Of a DNA stretch of 64,000 nucleotides, positions 44,242 through 53,758 are shown piece by piece. Source of the DNA: Clostridium sp. BNL1100 (GTDB lineage: Bacteria; Bacillota; Clostridia; Acetivibrionales; DSM-1351); contig NC_016791.1 in assembly GCF_000244875.1 (NCBI RefSeq), positions 2,981,001 through 3,045,000 of the forward strand, written 5' to 3'. Position numbers and translations under genes: made by a program. Position 1 is the first letter of the stretch. The number at the start of each line of letters is the position of its first letter. The notes below the pieces were generated by a model. The model saw nothing but the letters and a program-made list of their open reading frames with translations, had not been told where the DNA came from and ran no database searches.

Positions 44242-45213
44242 CTATACTACTGTTCCACTCCATTTTCCGCATCTGTCACCCCAGCATGCAACGGGGTTGT
44301 TGTCCATTATTATCTGAACTATTTCGCAACCGTTAGAACAGCCGTCACACTCCCGGCTTTTTGCGGTATAATCTCCCATAAGTCTGTCAAAGCCAGCAAA
44401 CCCCGTTTTTTCATAACTGCTTCCCAGCCCTTCATGTGCAAGTATGGCAACACCATATGCTCCCATAACATCGTGATTTTGTGGAATAACAATTTTTGTA
44501 CCCAATGCCATTTCAAAGGCCTGAATTATTCCGATATTTGCAGCAACACCGCCTTGAAATACTACTGGGCCTTCAAGCTTTTTCCCTTTTCCCAAATTTG
44601 CAAGGTAATTTCTTGCAAGTGCATCACACAAGCCTCTTACAATGTCTTCACGTGAATAACCCATTTGCTGCTTATGTATCATATCACTTTCAGCAAATAC
44701 GGCACATCTGCCGGCAATTCTCACAGGATTTTCAGACCTAACGGCGTATGACCCGAAATCTTCAATAGATATTCCTAATCTAGCTGCCTGTCTGTCAAGA
44801 AATGAGCCTGTTCCGGCAGCACAAACTGTATTCATTGCAAAATCATGTACTACATTATTTTTAAGCAATATAATTTTTGAGTCCTGGCCGCCTATCTCAA
44901 TAATTGTCCTGACATCAGGAATTTCTTTCTGGGCTGCCACCGCATGGGCGGTTATTTCATTTTTTACAACATCGGCACCAACTATAGCTGCGGCCAACTG
45001 TCTTCCACTGCCTGTTGTCCCTACTCCGTCTATCTCAATACTTTGACCTAATCTCTCGTACATATCCTTCAGGCCTGTCCTAATGGATTCTATAGGCTGT
45101 CCGTCTGTTCTCATATACAGCTTTTCAATCAAATTATTATTTTCATCAATCAAAGTTATATTTGTGCTTACGGAACCTACATCAATTCCCATAAAGCATT
45201 TTACTCTGCTCAT
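44242..45213 (-). CDS. acyl-CoA dehydratase activase (BadF/HgdC-type ATPase)
   Basis: A 323-residue ASKHA-fold ATPase with the N-terminal phosphate loop GIDVGSVSTNITLID, the second phosphate motif IEIGGQDSKII, and the iron-sulfur ligand region NTVCAAGTGSFLD; a second Cys follows in GRCAVFAESDMIH. In 2-hydroxyacyl-CoA dehydratases such activases use ATP to push an electron into the dehydratase. The C-terminus adds a Cys-rich tail (ECDGCSNGCEIVQ, CWGDRCGKW), more than in HgdC. It is the last of three overlapping genes whose other members resemble the parts often fused to it. The substrate enzyme is unknown. Confidence 0.88.
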   Translation of the reverse strand: MSRVKCFMGIDVGSVSTNITLIDENNNLIEKLYMRTDGQPIESIRTGLKDMYERLGQSIEIDGVGTTGSGRQLAAAIVGADVVKNEITAHAVAAQKEIPDVRTIIEIGGQDSKIILLKNNVVHDFAMNTVCAAGTGSFLDRQAARLGISIEDFGSYAVRSENPVRIAGRCAVFAESDMIHKQQMGYSREDIVRGLCDALARNYLANLGKGKKLEGPVVFQGGVAANIGIIQAFEMALGTKIVIPQNHDVMGAYGVAILAHEGLGSSYEKTGFAGFDRLMGDYTAKSRECDGCSNGCEIVQIIMDNNPVACWGDRCGKWSGTVV

Positions 45214-46297
45214 TCAAATGTTCGTCCCTTCTCTTTTTAAGTAAATCAATAAATGCCTCAACTCTTGTTGCAAATCCTGCTTCTCCGGTCATTTCATCCC
45301 TAATTACCGTCATAATGGGTATACCGTAATCTTCCTCAATTCTGGGCAGGATTGCCTGAGATACTATCTCCGGCATACAGCCAAGAGGATAAAGGTGAAT
45401 TACCCCGTCATAACCGTGCAGTGCATTCAACACACTGTTTCCAACGGTGTGTTGGGCATGTCCTCCAACCATATGAGGCATATATTTTTTTGCAGCCTCC
45501 TCATGTTTACTGTCTTTGAGAAATGGCAATCTTTTTTTGACCATTTCATTTATAATCCATCCGCTCACAGTGACAGGCCTTGTAACCATTACTCCCATTT
45601 CACCCAGCATCTTTTCAATCCTGAAATTGGCATATGGCTCTATTGTGGTAAATATCTCACCAACTATTCCTACTCTGAGAGGTTTTAAGTCCATGTTGAC
45701 ATCTACCTGATTTAATGCGATCTCTATATCTTTTATAAGCTTTTCTATTTGTTCAGAACCTTTTACGTTGAGAATATCCCTTTGAAAGCCTTGATAAATC
45801 TTGTCAACGCTTCCTCTCACCCTCTGCACTGCACGCTTTTCCCTTGCAAGATACTCAAGACTATCCAGCCTGACAGCAATATTTTTTGCGGAATTGATGA
45901 CTCTGGCTATATTTAATACATTTGATGTACCGCTTACCCTTCGGATACGTGATGCCAGCTCTTTCAATCCCTGATCCGGTACCTCCAATGTAATTAAATC
46001 CATTTTTATACCGATATCTTGTGCCTGTTTTTTCAGCATCTCCCCAAAATAGCCCAACCTGCATGGCCCGCAGCCTCCTGTAATAAGCATGGTGTCTGCT
46101 CCCATTTCATAAGCCTGCACCATATTCCCCACAAAAAGCTTAAAAGGAAGACAATGGGCTTCTGCACAGTATTTCAGGCCTATTTCCAGTGTTTTGTCAC
46201 TGTTTAAAGGAGGAACTACATATTCTGCCCCGAAATCATCCAGAAACGATTTAGCAATTATATAAGTGTTTCCCAGATGTGGAAATGTAAAAATCAT
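45182..46297 (-). CDS. acyl-CoA dehydratase activase-related protein (DUF2229/HgdB-like), first paralogue
   Basis: A 371-residue protein of the large activase-related family. It has TGGCGPCRLGYF near the N-terminus, YPLGCMPEIVSQAILPRI near the C-terminus (Cys residues likely holding an iron-sulfur cluster) and the family ending RDEMTGEAGFATRVEAFIDLL. The ATG at 46297 follows AAGGAGG by seven bases; a GTG at 46303 is too close. It overlaps the next gene by 32 bases and the previous one by 47, so all three are probably made together. It resembles, as a separate protein, the middle section of the single ~1400-residue fusion protein of many Firmicutes. Confidence 0.82.
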   Translation of the reverse strand: MIFTFPHLGNTYIIAKSFLDDFGAEYVVPPLNSDKTLEIGLKYCAEAHCLPFKLFVGNMVQAYEMGADTMLITGGCGPCRLGYFGEMLKKQAQDIGIKMDLITLEVPDQGLKELASRIRRVSGTSNVLNIARVINSAKNIAVRLDSLEYLAREKRAVQRVRGSVDKIYQGFQRDILNVKGSEQIEKLIKDIEIALNQVDVNMDLKPLRVGIVGEIFTTIEPYANFRIEKMLGEMGVMVTRPVTVSGWIINEMVKKRLPFLKDSKHEEAAKKYMPHMVGGHAQHTVGNSVLNALHGYDGVIHLYPLGCMPEIVSQAILPRIEEDYGIPIMTVIRDEMTGEAGFATRVEAFIDLLKKRRDEHLNEQSKMLYGN

Positions 46298-47231
46298 TAT
46301 CACGCCTCCTTACAATCATATCGATAAATGCTTCAAGTCTGGTTAAAAATCCGGCTTCTGCAGAATGTTCGTCCAGTACCAGCTTCATAAACGGTATATC
46401 GCTTTCCTTCCTTATTTTATTTTCAACAAGCTCGTCTACAAAGCTGTCAACGCCACAGCCGAAAGATGTAAGTGCCAAAATACCGTCTATTCTGCCGCTC
46501 TTAATAAGCTGTATGGCACCTCCGTATGCCCTTGTACCGTAATCCCAGAAGAACTGCTTCTCCAATTCCTTACAACTGTCCTTTGATACAAGATAATCCA
46601 GCATATCAAGTGTCACCACATCTGCACCGTATTTATTCAGTTTTTTCGTAAGCTCCATATTGAGGAATGTATCATAAACAGTGTAGCTGTGACCTATTAT
46701 TGCAATAGTCAATTTATTATTTTCCGGGGCTGCACCAAACTCTGTATCAGCAAATTTCAACGATCTTCTTTTACTTTTATACTCATTTAATGCTTCCTTG
46801 TAAGCACTGCTTATTTTCTTCCTGTCCCTTGTCAAAAACTCCCCGGTGTAAAGAGCCGCATGCCATGAATTTTTAGGAGATTCTCTTAAGTTTATTTCAG
46901 TATCGATTATTTTCGGAAGTTCTTTAACCGAATTACGTATCATGTCGGTTACTCCGCAAATTTCCGGACATATATACTGCTTCTTTGCAACACTAGTGAA
47001 CCTTGGCATAAATATATAATCAACTTTACCTATCAGTTCCATTACGTGACCAAAATATGCCTTAATTGGAATACATGCTTCTGAAACACATGTATTTGAA
47101 CCCTTTGTAAGTATTTTTTTGTTGGTAGTATCAGAAACTATTACATCTGCATCAAGATTTTTAAAAAAGGCTTCCCATAGTGTTGAATATTTGTAATAAT
47201 ATAATCCTTTTGGTATACCCACTCTTTTCAT
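46251..47231 (-). CDS. acyl-CoA dehydratase activase-related protein (DUF2229/HgdB-like), second paralogue
   Basis: A 326-residue protein starting MKRVGIPKGLYYYKYS, the typical opening of DUF2229 (MKVGIPRALLYYKY). Cysteines in GSNTCVSEACIPIKAYFGH and LTSFGCGVDSFVDELV and the ending LDEHSAEAGFLTRLEAF parallel the following gene. It is the first gene of the activase operon, with a ribosome-binding site GAGGTGG. Together the three proteins probably form an ATP-driven reductase or reductive activation unit, inferred from the family of BadF/HgdC and HgdB; no partner dehydratase is encoded in the window. Confidence 0.82.
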   Translation of the reverse strand: MKRVGIPKGLYYYKYSTLWEAFFKNLDADVIVSDTTNKKILTKGSNTCVSEACIPIKAYFGHVMELIGKVDYIFMPRFTSVAKKQYICPEICGVTDMIRNSVKELPKIIDTEINLRESPKNSWHAALYTGEFLTRDRKKISSAYKEALNEYKSKRRSLKFADTEFGAAPENNKLTIAIIGHSYTVYDTFLNMELTKKLNKYGADVVTLDMLDYLVSKDSCKELEKQFFWDYGTRAYGGAIQLIKSGRIDGILALTSFGCGVDSFVDELVENKIRKESDIPFMKLVLDEHSAEAGFLTRLEAFIDMIVRRRDNDFYISTSGKHLYNC

Positions 47232-47316
47232 AAAAAAACCACCTCAATACAATTATTGACGTGGTTTAATTCTGTTATACAGGGATTACTTTTTCTTTCC
47301 GTTATAAAATTTTATG

Positions 47317-50310
47317 TTATCTTGCATTTGAATACGCCCAGTTTTCAATAGCTTTACCAACAGAATTACCTATCTTAACTTGATTATTGTAATCTGCAAG
47401 CCACTCATACTCGGCAGGATTGGACATAAACCCTCCCTCAATAAGAATTGCAGGTGATTGGGTAACAGTACACACTGAAAGGCTCTGCCATCTGTAGCCA
47501 TCATCCTTTCTCTTGAGGTCAGTCACCAACTGGTCTTTGATATATCCTGCGGCTGCCTTTGAGCTGTCTTTAGAGTACAGTACCAGTAACCCTGTGTGTT
47601 TTGTATAGTCAGCGGTTACATCCATTGAATTATTATGGATTGAAACTGCAATATCAGGCTTTTCTTTCCTGATAAGGTTGGCTCTTTCATTAAGGGTGAC
47701 AGTCTTATCCGAAGTCCTTGTCATAATAACCGTTGCGCCAAGTGATTGCAAGTATTTCCGGGCATTTAAAGTTATTGCCAGATTTACCTGCTTTTCATAT
47801 AGTCCGTATTTACCCATTGGCCCCGTGGCACCTGATTCTGAACCTCCATGTCCTGCATCAAGTACTACCTTTAAGCCAGTCAAAGGCTTTGACCCACTCC
47901 CGGAAATCTTGGGTGCATTTTTAAGGGAAAATACAAGTGAACCATTTTTATATTCCGTATAATAACCAAAATAATTGTTAGCTGATTTCAACTCAAAGAT
48001 ATACTGCGCTCCACCGGAAACAGCCTTATACTTAACTGCAGAAAAGGGTGCACCGGATGGTATCGATTTACTAACGTTCACACCTGATGTATTATACAGT
48101 GTCAATTTAATGTTATTAGCAGCAGCCTCAACACCAAACACCGTATTGACAGGCATTTTAAAGCTAATATCCGTATAGCTGCCGTTTGACTTTAAGGATA
48201 CTGCTGAAATCTTGTTGGCTGCAAGTGCCTTGTCGTTTACAACTTTTACATTGCTTGCGGCTGTCCATACTCCGCTCTTTAATAGGTAAAAACCGTTCTG
48301 CTGACCTACAATATAATCTGTCGCACCGTTTATCAAAGGTGTTATTCTTGAATAATCCGTTGATGGGCCTGAGCGCGCTACAGCTTCTGCATCGTTTGTA
48401 CTAACAACGGCATACTTATAATATTTTGACGATTGTACACTTATTGTGTTGCTTTGCTTTGAGGTGATTTTTGCACCTTTGTATTCCATTACAAAAACAG
48501 GTTTTCCAAGACTTTTAATGCGCTCTTTACCTGAAACCTGCGGCATTGTAAAGGTTCCTGAATACTTAGCAGGTGTTAGTGTTCCTTTGTTTGCGTCAAC
48601 TGTGGCTGTCTGTTTTAACTCAGTCTTGTAGCCTCCAATTTCAACCCACACCTTGGAACCCGCAGGAGCCTGACAGGAAAATGTAATCTTTTGGCCTGTC
48701 TGCATAGTCATACTCTGGGTAGGAGAAAAATAACCATTTCTGAACTCAACCTTTGACATCTTGTAAGGACTTGAGGTTGTTTTTGCGGTGCGTGTTATCT
48801 TTAATATCGTTTCCTTACCTTTATGGGTGAATATAAGCTTGTTTTCTCCTACTTTTAAGTCTGTGTATACGGTAAAGTAACCATTATCTGAAACCTCAAT
48901 TTTATTACCGTTAAGATATATAGGCTGTTTAGGGTCACCGCCCCCCAAAATACTTATCTTGGAAGCTGAAGTTTTGTAACCGTTAGAAGGAGAAGCTATA
49001 AACAGCTGTCTGTCCTCGGGTACGGCACTTCCGGGGTCTCTGCCGGATACAAATATTCCTCTGAGCTTGTCCTTTATACCAAGTGCATTGTCTCTCAGCT
49101 TGGAATATCCATAGAATATACTTCCCTCTACGGCGTTACTTTTCCTGTTATATGCAATTTGCTTTGGAATTTGCAGAGGGTCAAGCCAGTCATTTGATTG
49201 TGTTGTGTCATTTATTTTATATGCTGCATGACCAACATATAGCTTCACTTTTGTACCACTGCAAACGTCTTTCCACCAGTTTACCAAGATAGAGTAATCT
49301 GCTACCTTGAATCCCATATTCCAATAAATCTGAGGTGCTATGTAATCAATATATGCTTCCCTTACCCACTTTTTAGAATCTGCAAAGTGATCATAATATG
49401 TTGATATACCGCCTTGTGTACTCGAGCCCTCTATGTTTCTGTCCTTGTTAGACCATATTGCAAAGGGGCTTATACCGAACTGAACCGTTTGCTTTATATT
49501 TTTTACAGTATCGTAGGTACTTTTAACAAGTGTGTTTATGTTATTACGTCTCCAGTCATCCTTGTTTTTAAAACTACCCTTATATTTTTCATAAGAAGCC
49601 GAGTCGTTAAAATCAACACCCTTACTTTCTGATTTAGAAGGATAGAAATAGTCGTCAAAATGTATACCGTCAACATCATAATTCTTGACAATTTCGGCTA
49701 CCCCGTCAGTTATCAGTTTTATAGCAGCCGGATTCCCCGGATCAAGATACAGCTGTCCTGTAGGAGCAGCAACAACTGCGTCAGGTATTTTTCTGGCAGG
49801 ATGATTAGCTGAAAGTACATTAACATCCTTGTCAGGTTTAGACGCTGTTCCCATCGAAAGTCTAAGTGGATTAATCCAGGCATGAACCTGTATTCCTTCT
49901 TTATGCGCCTGTTGAATTATGTATGCCAAAGGGTCAAAACCATTATCGTTTTCTTTCCCCTGTTTTCCCGTCAAGTATTTTGACCATGGAAAAATGGATG
50001 ATTTATAAAGAGCATCTCCCGTAGGCCTTACCTGAAAAAAAATAGCATTAAGTCCCATGTATTTGGTATTGCTTACTATTTCGTCCAGTTCCTTTTTCTG
50101 CATATCAGCGCTGATACCCGGCTTTGAAGGAAAATCTATATTGGATACTGATGCAATCCATACTCCTCGTAAATCTTCATTTTTAGATATCGTCTGTGCA
50201 TTTGAGACATTTCCTTCGTAATTTTTGTCTGCAAATAGCCTGTATCCGGCGATTGGCAGAATCGTTAGAAATACCAGCAAAATACATACTGCCCCGATTT
50301 TTTTATTCAT
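47317..50310 (-). CDS. exported GHL10 glycoside hydrolase with C-terminal N-acetylmuramoyl-L-alanine amidase
   Basis: A 997-residue exported cell-wall enzyme. After a membrane segment (KKIGAVCILLVFLTILPIAGY) comes a GHL10 (YddW-type) domain (about residues 45-400) with RGVWIASVSNIDF, FQVRPTGDALY, IQVHAWINPLRL and VDGIHFDDYFYP. Beta-rich linker modules and an SH3-like repeat (YAVVSTNDAEAVARSGPS) follow. Then comes an Amidase_3 domain with KVVLDAGHGGSESGATG, a Glu in GLYEKQVNLAIT, IAVSIHNNSMD and the catalytic ILIEGGFMSNPAEY. The frame opens at 50349 but MNKK at 50310 is behind GGGGG and gives a clean signal peptide. It should cleave glycans and release peptide stems of peptidoglycan, possibly during sporulation or daughter-cell separation. 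Confidence 0.92.
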   Translation of the reverse strand: MNKKIGAVCILLVFLTILPIAGYRLFADKNYEGNVSNAQTISKNEDLRGVWIASVSNIDFPSKPGISADMQKKELDEIVSNTKYMGLNAIFFQVRPTGDALYKSSIFPWSKYLTGKQGKENDNGFDPLAYIIQQAHKEGIQVHAWINPLRLSMGTASKPDKDVNVLSANHPARKIPDAVVAAPTGQLYLDPGNPAAIKLITDGVAEIVKNYDVDGIHFDDYFYPSKSESKGVDFNDSASYEKYKGSFKNKDDWRRNNINTLVKSTYDTVKNIKQTVQFGISPFAIWSNKDRNIEGSSTQGGISTYYDHFADSKKWVREAYIDYIAPQIYWNMGFKVADYSILVNWWKDVCSGTKVKLYVGHAAYKINDTTQSNDWLDPLQIPKQIAYNRKSNAVEGSIFYGYSKLRDNALGIKDKLRGIFVSGRDPGSAVPEDRQLFIASPSNGYKTSASKISILGGGDPKQPIYLNGNKIEVSDNGYFTVYTDLKVGENKLIFTHKGKETILKITRTAKTTSSPYKMSKVEFRNGYFSPTQSMTMQTGQKITFSCQAPAGSKVWVEIGGYKTELKQTATVDANKGTLTPAKYSGTFTMPQVSGKERIKSLGKPVFVMEYKGAKITSKQSNTISVQSSKYYKYAVVSTNDAEAVARSGPSTDYSRITPLINGATDYIVGQQNGFYLLKSGVWTAASNVKVVNDKALAANKISAVSLKSNGSYTDISFKMPVNTVFGVEAAANNIKLTLYNTSGVNVSKSIPSGAPFSAVKYKAVSGGAQYIFELKSANNYFGYYTEYKNGSLVFSLKNAPKISGSGSKPLTGLKVVLDAGHGGSESGATGPMGKYGLYEKQVNLAITLNARKYLQSLGATVIMTRTSDKTVTLNERANLIRKEKPDIAVSIHNNSMDVTADYTKHTGLLVLYSKDSSKAAAGYIKDQLVTDLKRKDDGYRWQSLSVCTVTQSPAILIEGGFMSNPAEYEWLADYNNQVKIGNSVGKAIENWAYSNAR

Positions 50311-50463
50311 TTTAACCCCCAAAAAGCCCCATAGTTTAGAAATAACCAAAAATAAAACAATATTCTATATATTTCATATAATAAATATAAAGCATTTATG
50401 GTAACATTAACAACAAGTGTACCAAAATTTAATATTTTTTTAATACTGAAAAAAATATTGTAA

Positions 50464-51189
50464 TTATCTTACACTCAATTTAACAGCCTTTTTGGGACAT
50501 ACTTCCTCACATTTTCCGCACAAAATACATTCCACATTGTCAATTCTTTTTTTATCACTTTTTACGATTGTGCTGACTTGTATACTCATAGGACAATTGC
50601 TGTCACATTTTTTACAATTTACACAAGCCGATGAATCAGTTTTCACATGTAACGACGGATAACCCAGTTTGCTTTTAATTTTGCTCCCCAATATCATAAA
50701 AGGTGCCATCCAGCATATGGAATGACAAAAGGATCTTTTTCCAAAACTCAAGGATATTACAGCAATGAGTATTACTACAAACATATATATTATGCATCCC
50801 TGTAGGCTTGAGGCAGAAACACCATAGTCTGTCAAAAATACAGGATTGAATTCCTTTATTCCTCCAGCTGATATGAAACCCGCTATTACAGCTAAAAGCC
50901 ATGGTACCCATATAAAGTATTTAATTAAATTCTGCTTTCTACCGGCAGCTTTGTTATTAATATGTACACAACAATCCTGTACAGCTCCGGCAGGACAAAT
51001 CCAACCACAGTAGGCTCTCCCAAAAAATAACGAAAAAAGAAACAATGTTAAAAAAAATACTGCACTTCCCGAAACAATACCGGCAAAGCTTCCCTGAACG
51101 ATAAGATAGGGAGAAAGGTAGTTCAGTGTTACCGGAAAAAGAAGCATGGAAAAAAGTAATAATGTATTTCTGATTTTGTGACGTCTCAT
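50464..51189 (-). CDS. 4Fe-4S membrane ferredoxin-type protein (NapH/CcoG/YccM-like)
   Basis: A 241-residue protein with about four membrane segments (LLLFSMLLFPVTLNYLSPYLI, GSAVFFLTLFLFSLFFG, WVPWLLAVIAGFIS and IIYMFVVILIAVISLSF). A NapH-type motif GRAYCGWICPAGAVQDCC lies between the second and third, and there are two C-terminal ferredoxin clusters (CVNCKKCDSNCPMS and CILCGKCEEVCPKKAVK). Such proteins carry electrons between the quinone pool or membrane and soluble partners. The ATG at 51189 fits AAGGGG; an earlier GTG at 51198 lies in the PadR tail. It is co-transcribed with and directly after the PadR gene, so PadR should control it. Confidence 0.85.
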   Translation of the reverse strand: MRRHKIRNTLLLFSMLLFPVTLNYLSPYLIVQGSFAGIVSGSAVFFLTLFLFSLFFGRAYCGWICPAGAVQDCCVHINNKAAGRKQNLIKYFIWVPWLLAVIAGFISAGGIKEFNPVFLTDYGVSASSLQGCIIYMFVVILIAVISLSFGKRSFCHSICWMAPFMILGSKIKSKLGYPSLHVKTDSSACVNCKKCDSNCPMSIQVSTIVKSDKKRIDNVECILCGKCEEVCPKKAVKLSVR

Positions 51190-51191
51190 TT

Positions 51192-51764
51192 TTAGCACCC
51201 CTTGTCGTTGTTTTGATTTATATGATTTTTTAATAATTTTTGAGCTTCATCCGCCCACTCAATATATGCTTTGTATATAAATTCCCCGAACAAGACTGTC
51301 AAAAAGTAATATAAGTGATCGTCTTCTTCGTCAATAACCTTTTCCAGATTCGTCTTATACATCTGAATCATTTTCAAATCATTTATATAGCGTTCTTTGA
51401 AATTTTCTATTCTTTCAATATTCTCCCTGTAAGAAACCATATTTCCAAAAAAAAGCTTCAGAAGTATTTCATATTTTGTGTATTCCTTTGCACCTGGTAC
51501 ATTAAGCCAATGTTTCAAGGCCTCCCGTCCTTTTGCAGTAATGGAATAAACGCTTTTTTCAGGGCCCTTTGAGTTTTCTCCTGTACGTTTTGTTACCATC
51601 CCACCTTTTTCAAGCTGTCTGAGAGTGGGATACAGCTGACCGTACCCAACCTCCCAAAATCTGCTTATCATATAATCAATTTTTTTCTTTAAATCATACC
51701 CGCTGGAATCCTCGTGATTTAATAACCCCAGTATTATAAATGAGGTTGTATTTTCCTTAGCCAT
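51192..51764 (-). CDS. PadR-family transcriptional regulator
   Basis: A 190-residue PadR-type repressor: N-terminal winged helix (FIILGLLNHEDSSGYDLKKKI, YGQLYPTLRQLEKGGMV with the conserved G-x-Y-P-x-L, and VYSITAKGREALKHWL) and a C-terminal coiled dimerisation helix (about residues 100-180). The frame is open to 51800, but ATG 51764 follows CGGAGG by five bases. A perfect 15-bp inverted repeat lies 15 bases upstream of the start, which suggests autoregulation with the Fe-S gene that follows. Confidence 0.92.
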   Translation of the reverse strand: MAKENTTSFIILGLLNHEDSSGYDLKKKIDYMISRFWEVGYGQLYPTLRQLEKGGMVTKRTGENSKGPEKSVYSITAKGREALKHWLNVPGAKEYTKYEILLKLFFGNMVSYRENIERIENFKERYINDLKMIQMYKTNLEKVIDEEDDHLYYFLTVLFGEFIYKAYIEWADEAQKLLKNHINQNNDKGC

Positions 51765-51779
51765 AATATCCTCCGTCTG

Positions 51780-51816
51780 TATCAACATGATATAGTGCAA
51801 TTATATCATGTTGATA
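51780..51816. promoter_or_regulatory. perfect inverted-repeat operator of the PadR operon
   Basis: TATCAACATGATATA (51780-51794) and its exact reverse complement TATATCATGTTGATA (51802-51816) are separated by 7 bases. The arms contain the ACAT/ATGT core known from PadR operators. The site lies 15 bases before the PadR start and probably overlaps its promoter. Confidence 0.7.
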
Positions 51817-51855
51817 CAGATATAACAAGGATTACTATAAATCTCGATAAAATAA

Positions 51856-53731
51856 AAAGGGGCTGTTGCACAATGAATAAATTTATTCACTGTGCAACAG
51901 TCCCCTTTTTGTCCCTAAAATAGTAAAATGCGGGTCCCGTAGGGCCCGCAAGTGTTGTATAATTTAATTTGTGAAAAAACTTATGCAACATAAAAATTAT
52001 ACCGAATTTAACGGATACTATCAATTAGTTTTGCCTTTAAATTTGGAGATGTTAATACCTGAAGATGATTCTGTCAGACTGTTAAGCCAAATATTGGAGG
52101 GATTGAATTACACAAAGTTGTATAAGGCTTACTCTTCTACTGGAAGAAAACCGGCAGTTGACCCAAAGACCATGTTTAAGGTAATAACATATGCAAACTC
52201 AAATAACATATACTCAAGTAGAAAAATTGAAACTGCATGTAAAAGAGATATTAATTTCATGTGGTTGCTCCAAGGGGAATCAAAGCCAGATCACTCAACT
52301 ATAGCCAGATTCCGTAAGGATTATCTTCCAGAGGCAATAGAAGACCTATTCTATCAAATGGTACAGCACCTGCATTCTATCGGAGAAGTTAAATTCGAAA
52401 ACCTTTTTGTGGATGGTACTAAAATTGAGGCAAATGCAAACCGCTATACCTTTGTATGGAAGAAAGTAGTCAATAAAAACGAAGCAAAGATGTTTGAGAA
52501 AATAAAAGCTTGCTTAGAGGATATAAACCAGTCATATTTGACTAACTTTTCAGTATCAAAAGATAGCATATTGGCGGATTTAGAGCAAGTTCTTGAATAT
52601 TTAAAGGACAAGCAAAAAGAAGATAACATAGAATTTGTTCATGGAATCGGAAAACGTAAAACTCAATTACAAAGATTCACAGAGCAGTTCAAGGAATTTA
52701 AAGAACGTCAGGAAAAATACAATGCCCATAACCAGCTGTTCGAGGGGAGAAACAGTTATTCCAAAACGGATACTGATGCAACATTCATGCATATGAAAGA
52801 TGACCACATGCGTAATACTCAGCTAAAACCTGCCTACAATGTTCAGATTGGAGTTGAAAGCGAGTATGTTACTGGCATTGGAATTTTTCAGGATAGGAAT
52901 GACATTGCTACACTAATCCCATTTCTAAAAAGTATGGAATCAAACTTAGGTAGATGTTATGAAAACGTAATTGCAGACTCTGGCTATGAGAGCGAAGAAA
53001 ACTATCTGTATTTGGAAGAAAAGCATCAGAAAAGCTATATAAAACCTCAAACATACGAGATATGGAAGAAGAAAAGCTTCAAGAAAGATATCAGCAAGCG
53101 TGAAAATATGCAGTATGATGAAGAGAAAGATGAGTATACGTGCCATAATGGAAAACAATTAAAAATGTCAGGAACAACTCATAGAAAATCAGCAACAGGA
53201 TATCGTTCCGAGATTAGCATATATGAATGTGAAGATTGCAGTAATTGCCCCTATAAGTCTAAGTGTACAAAAGCCCAAGGAAATCGCAAAATGCAGGTAT
53301 CTAAGACATTTGTAAAAAAGAGACAAAAATCTTATGAAAACATCTTGACGGAGAAAGGCATTCTTCTAAGGGTAAATCGTTCCATCCAAGTTGAAGGAGC
53401 CTTTGGAGTTCTAAAAAGTGATTACAATTTCAGCCGTTTTTTAACACGAGGGAAAAACAGTGTTAAAACCGAATTTATCCTGCTGTGTTTTGGCTATAAC
53501 ATAAACAAATTACACTCCAAAATTCAAAATGACCGATGTGGAAAAGAACTTCATGAAGTAAAAGCCTGCTAAAATTCCAACGAAATCTAATAGGCCTATT
53601 AAAGTGCGCTCAAATTCCACAAAATAGGGAATTAACTACAGAGTAATCAACAATTTAACAACAAAAAATATTGGAGCAAAAGAAGGGAGCACCGCTGACT
53701 ACTTTTTAAGTAGTTTTGCGACACTCCCTTT
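51856..53731 (+). mobile_element. IS1182-family insertion sequence
   Basis: The element spans about 1876 bp. Its ends are imperfect inverted repeats: left AAAGGGGCTGTTGCACAA from 51856 and right AAAGGGAGTGTCGCAAAA on the minus strand from 53731, matching at 14 of 18 positions. Both ends have inner hairpins (TGTTGCACA...TGTGCAACA at left, ACTACTT...AAGTAGT at right). It carries one transposase gene. I see no clear target duplication. The transposase frame is intact, so the element may still be active. Confidence 0.85.
51971..53572 (+). CDS. IS1182-family transposase
   Basis: A 533-residue DDE transposase. The N-terminal DUF772 region has GRKPAVDPKTMFKVITYA and WLLQGESKPDHSTIARFRK; the RNase H-like core follows with FENLFVDGTKIEANANRYTF (first Asp), NVQIGVESEYVTGIG, VIADSGYESEENY (second Asp) and VEGAFGVLKSDYNFSRFLTRG (Glu). 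A Cys cluster, YECEDCSNCPYKSKC, lies before the last part. The frame opens at a GTG with no obvious ribosome-binding site; a downstream ATG (51983) is possible. The gene is complete and lies inside the matching inverted repeats. Confidence 0.93.
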   Translation: MKKLMQHKNYTEFNGYYQLVLPLNLEMLIPEDDSVRLLSQILEGLNYTKLYKAYSSTGRKPAVDPKTMFKVITYANSNNIYSSRKIETACKRDINFMWLLQGESKPDHSTIARFRKDYLPEAIEDLFYQMVQHLHSIGEVKFENLFVDGTKIEANANRYTFVWKKVVNKNEAKMFEKIKACLEDINQSYLTNFSVSKDSILADLEQVLEYLKDKQKEDNIEFVHGIGKRKTQLQRFTEQFKEFKERQEKYNAHNQLFEGRNSYSKTDTDATFMHMKDDHMRNTQLKPAYNVQIGVESEYVTGIGIFQDRNDIATLIPFLKSMESNLGRCYENVIADSGYESEENYLYLEEKHQKSYIKPQTYEIWKKKSFKKDISKRENMQYDEEKDEYTCHNGKQLKMSGTTHRKSATGYRSEISIYECEDCSNCPYKSKCTKAQGNRKMQVSKTFVKKRQKSYENILTEKGILLRVNRSIQVEGAFGVLKSDYNFSRFLTRGKNSVKTEFILLCFGYNINKLHSKIQNDRCGKELHEVKAC

Positions 53732-53758
53732 ACTTACTTTTAAAGTTTAGTTTATCTA

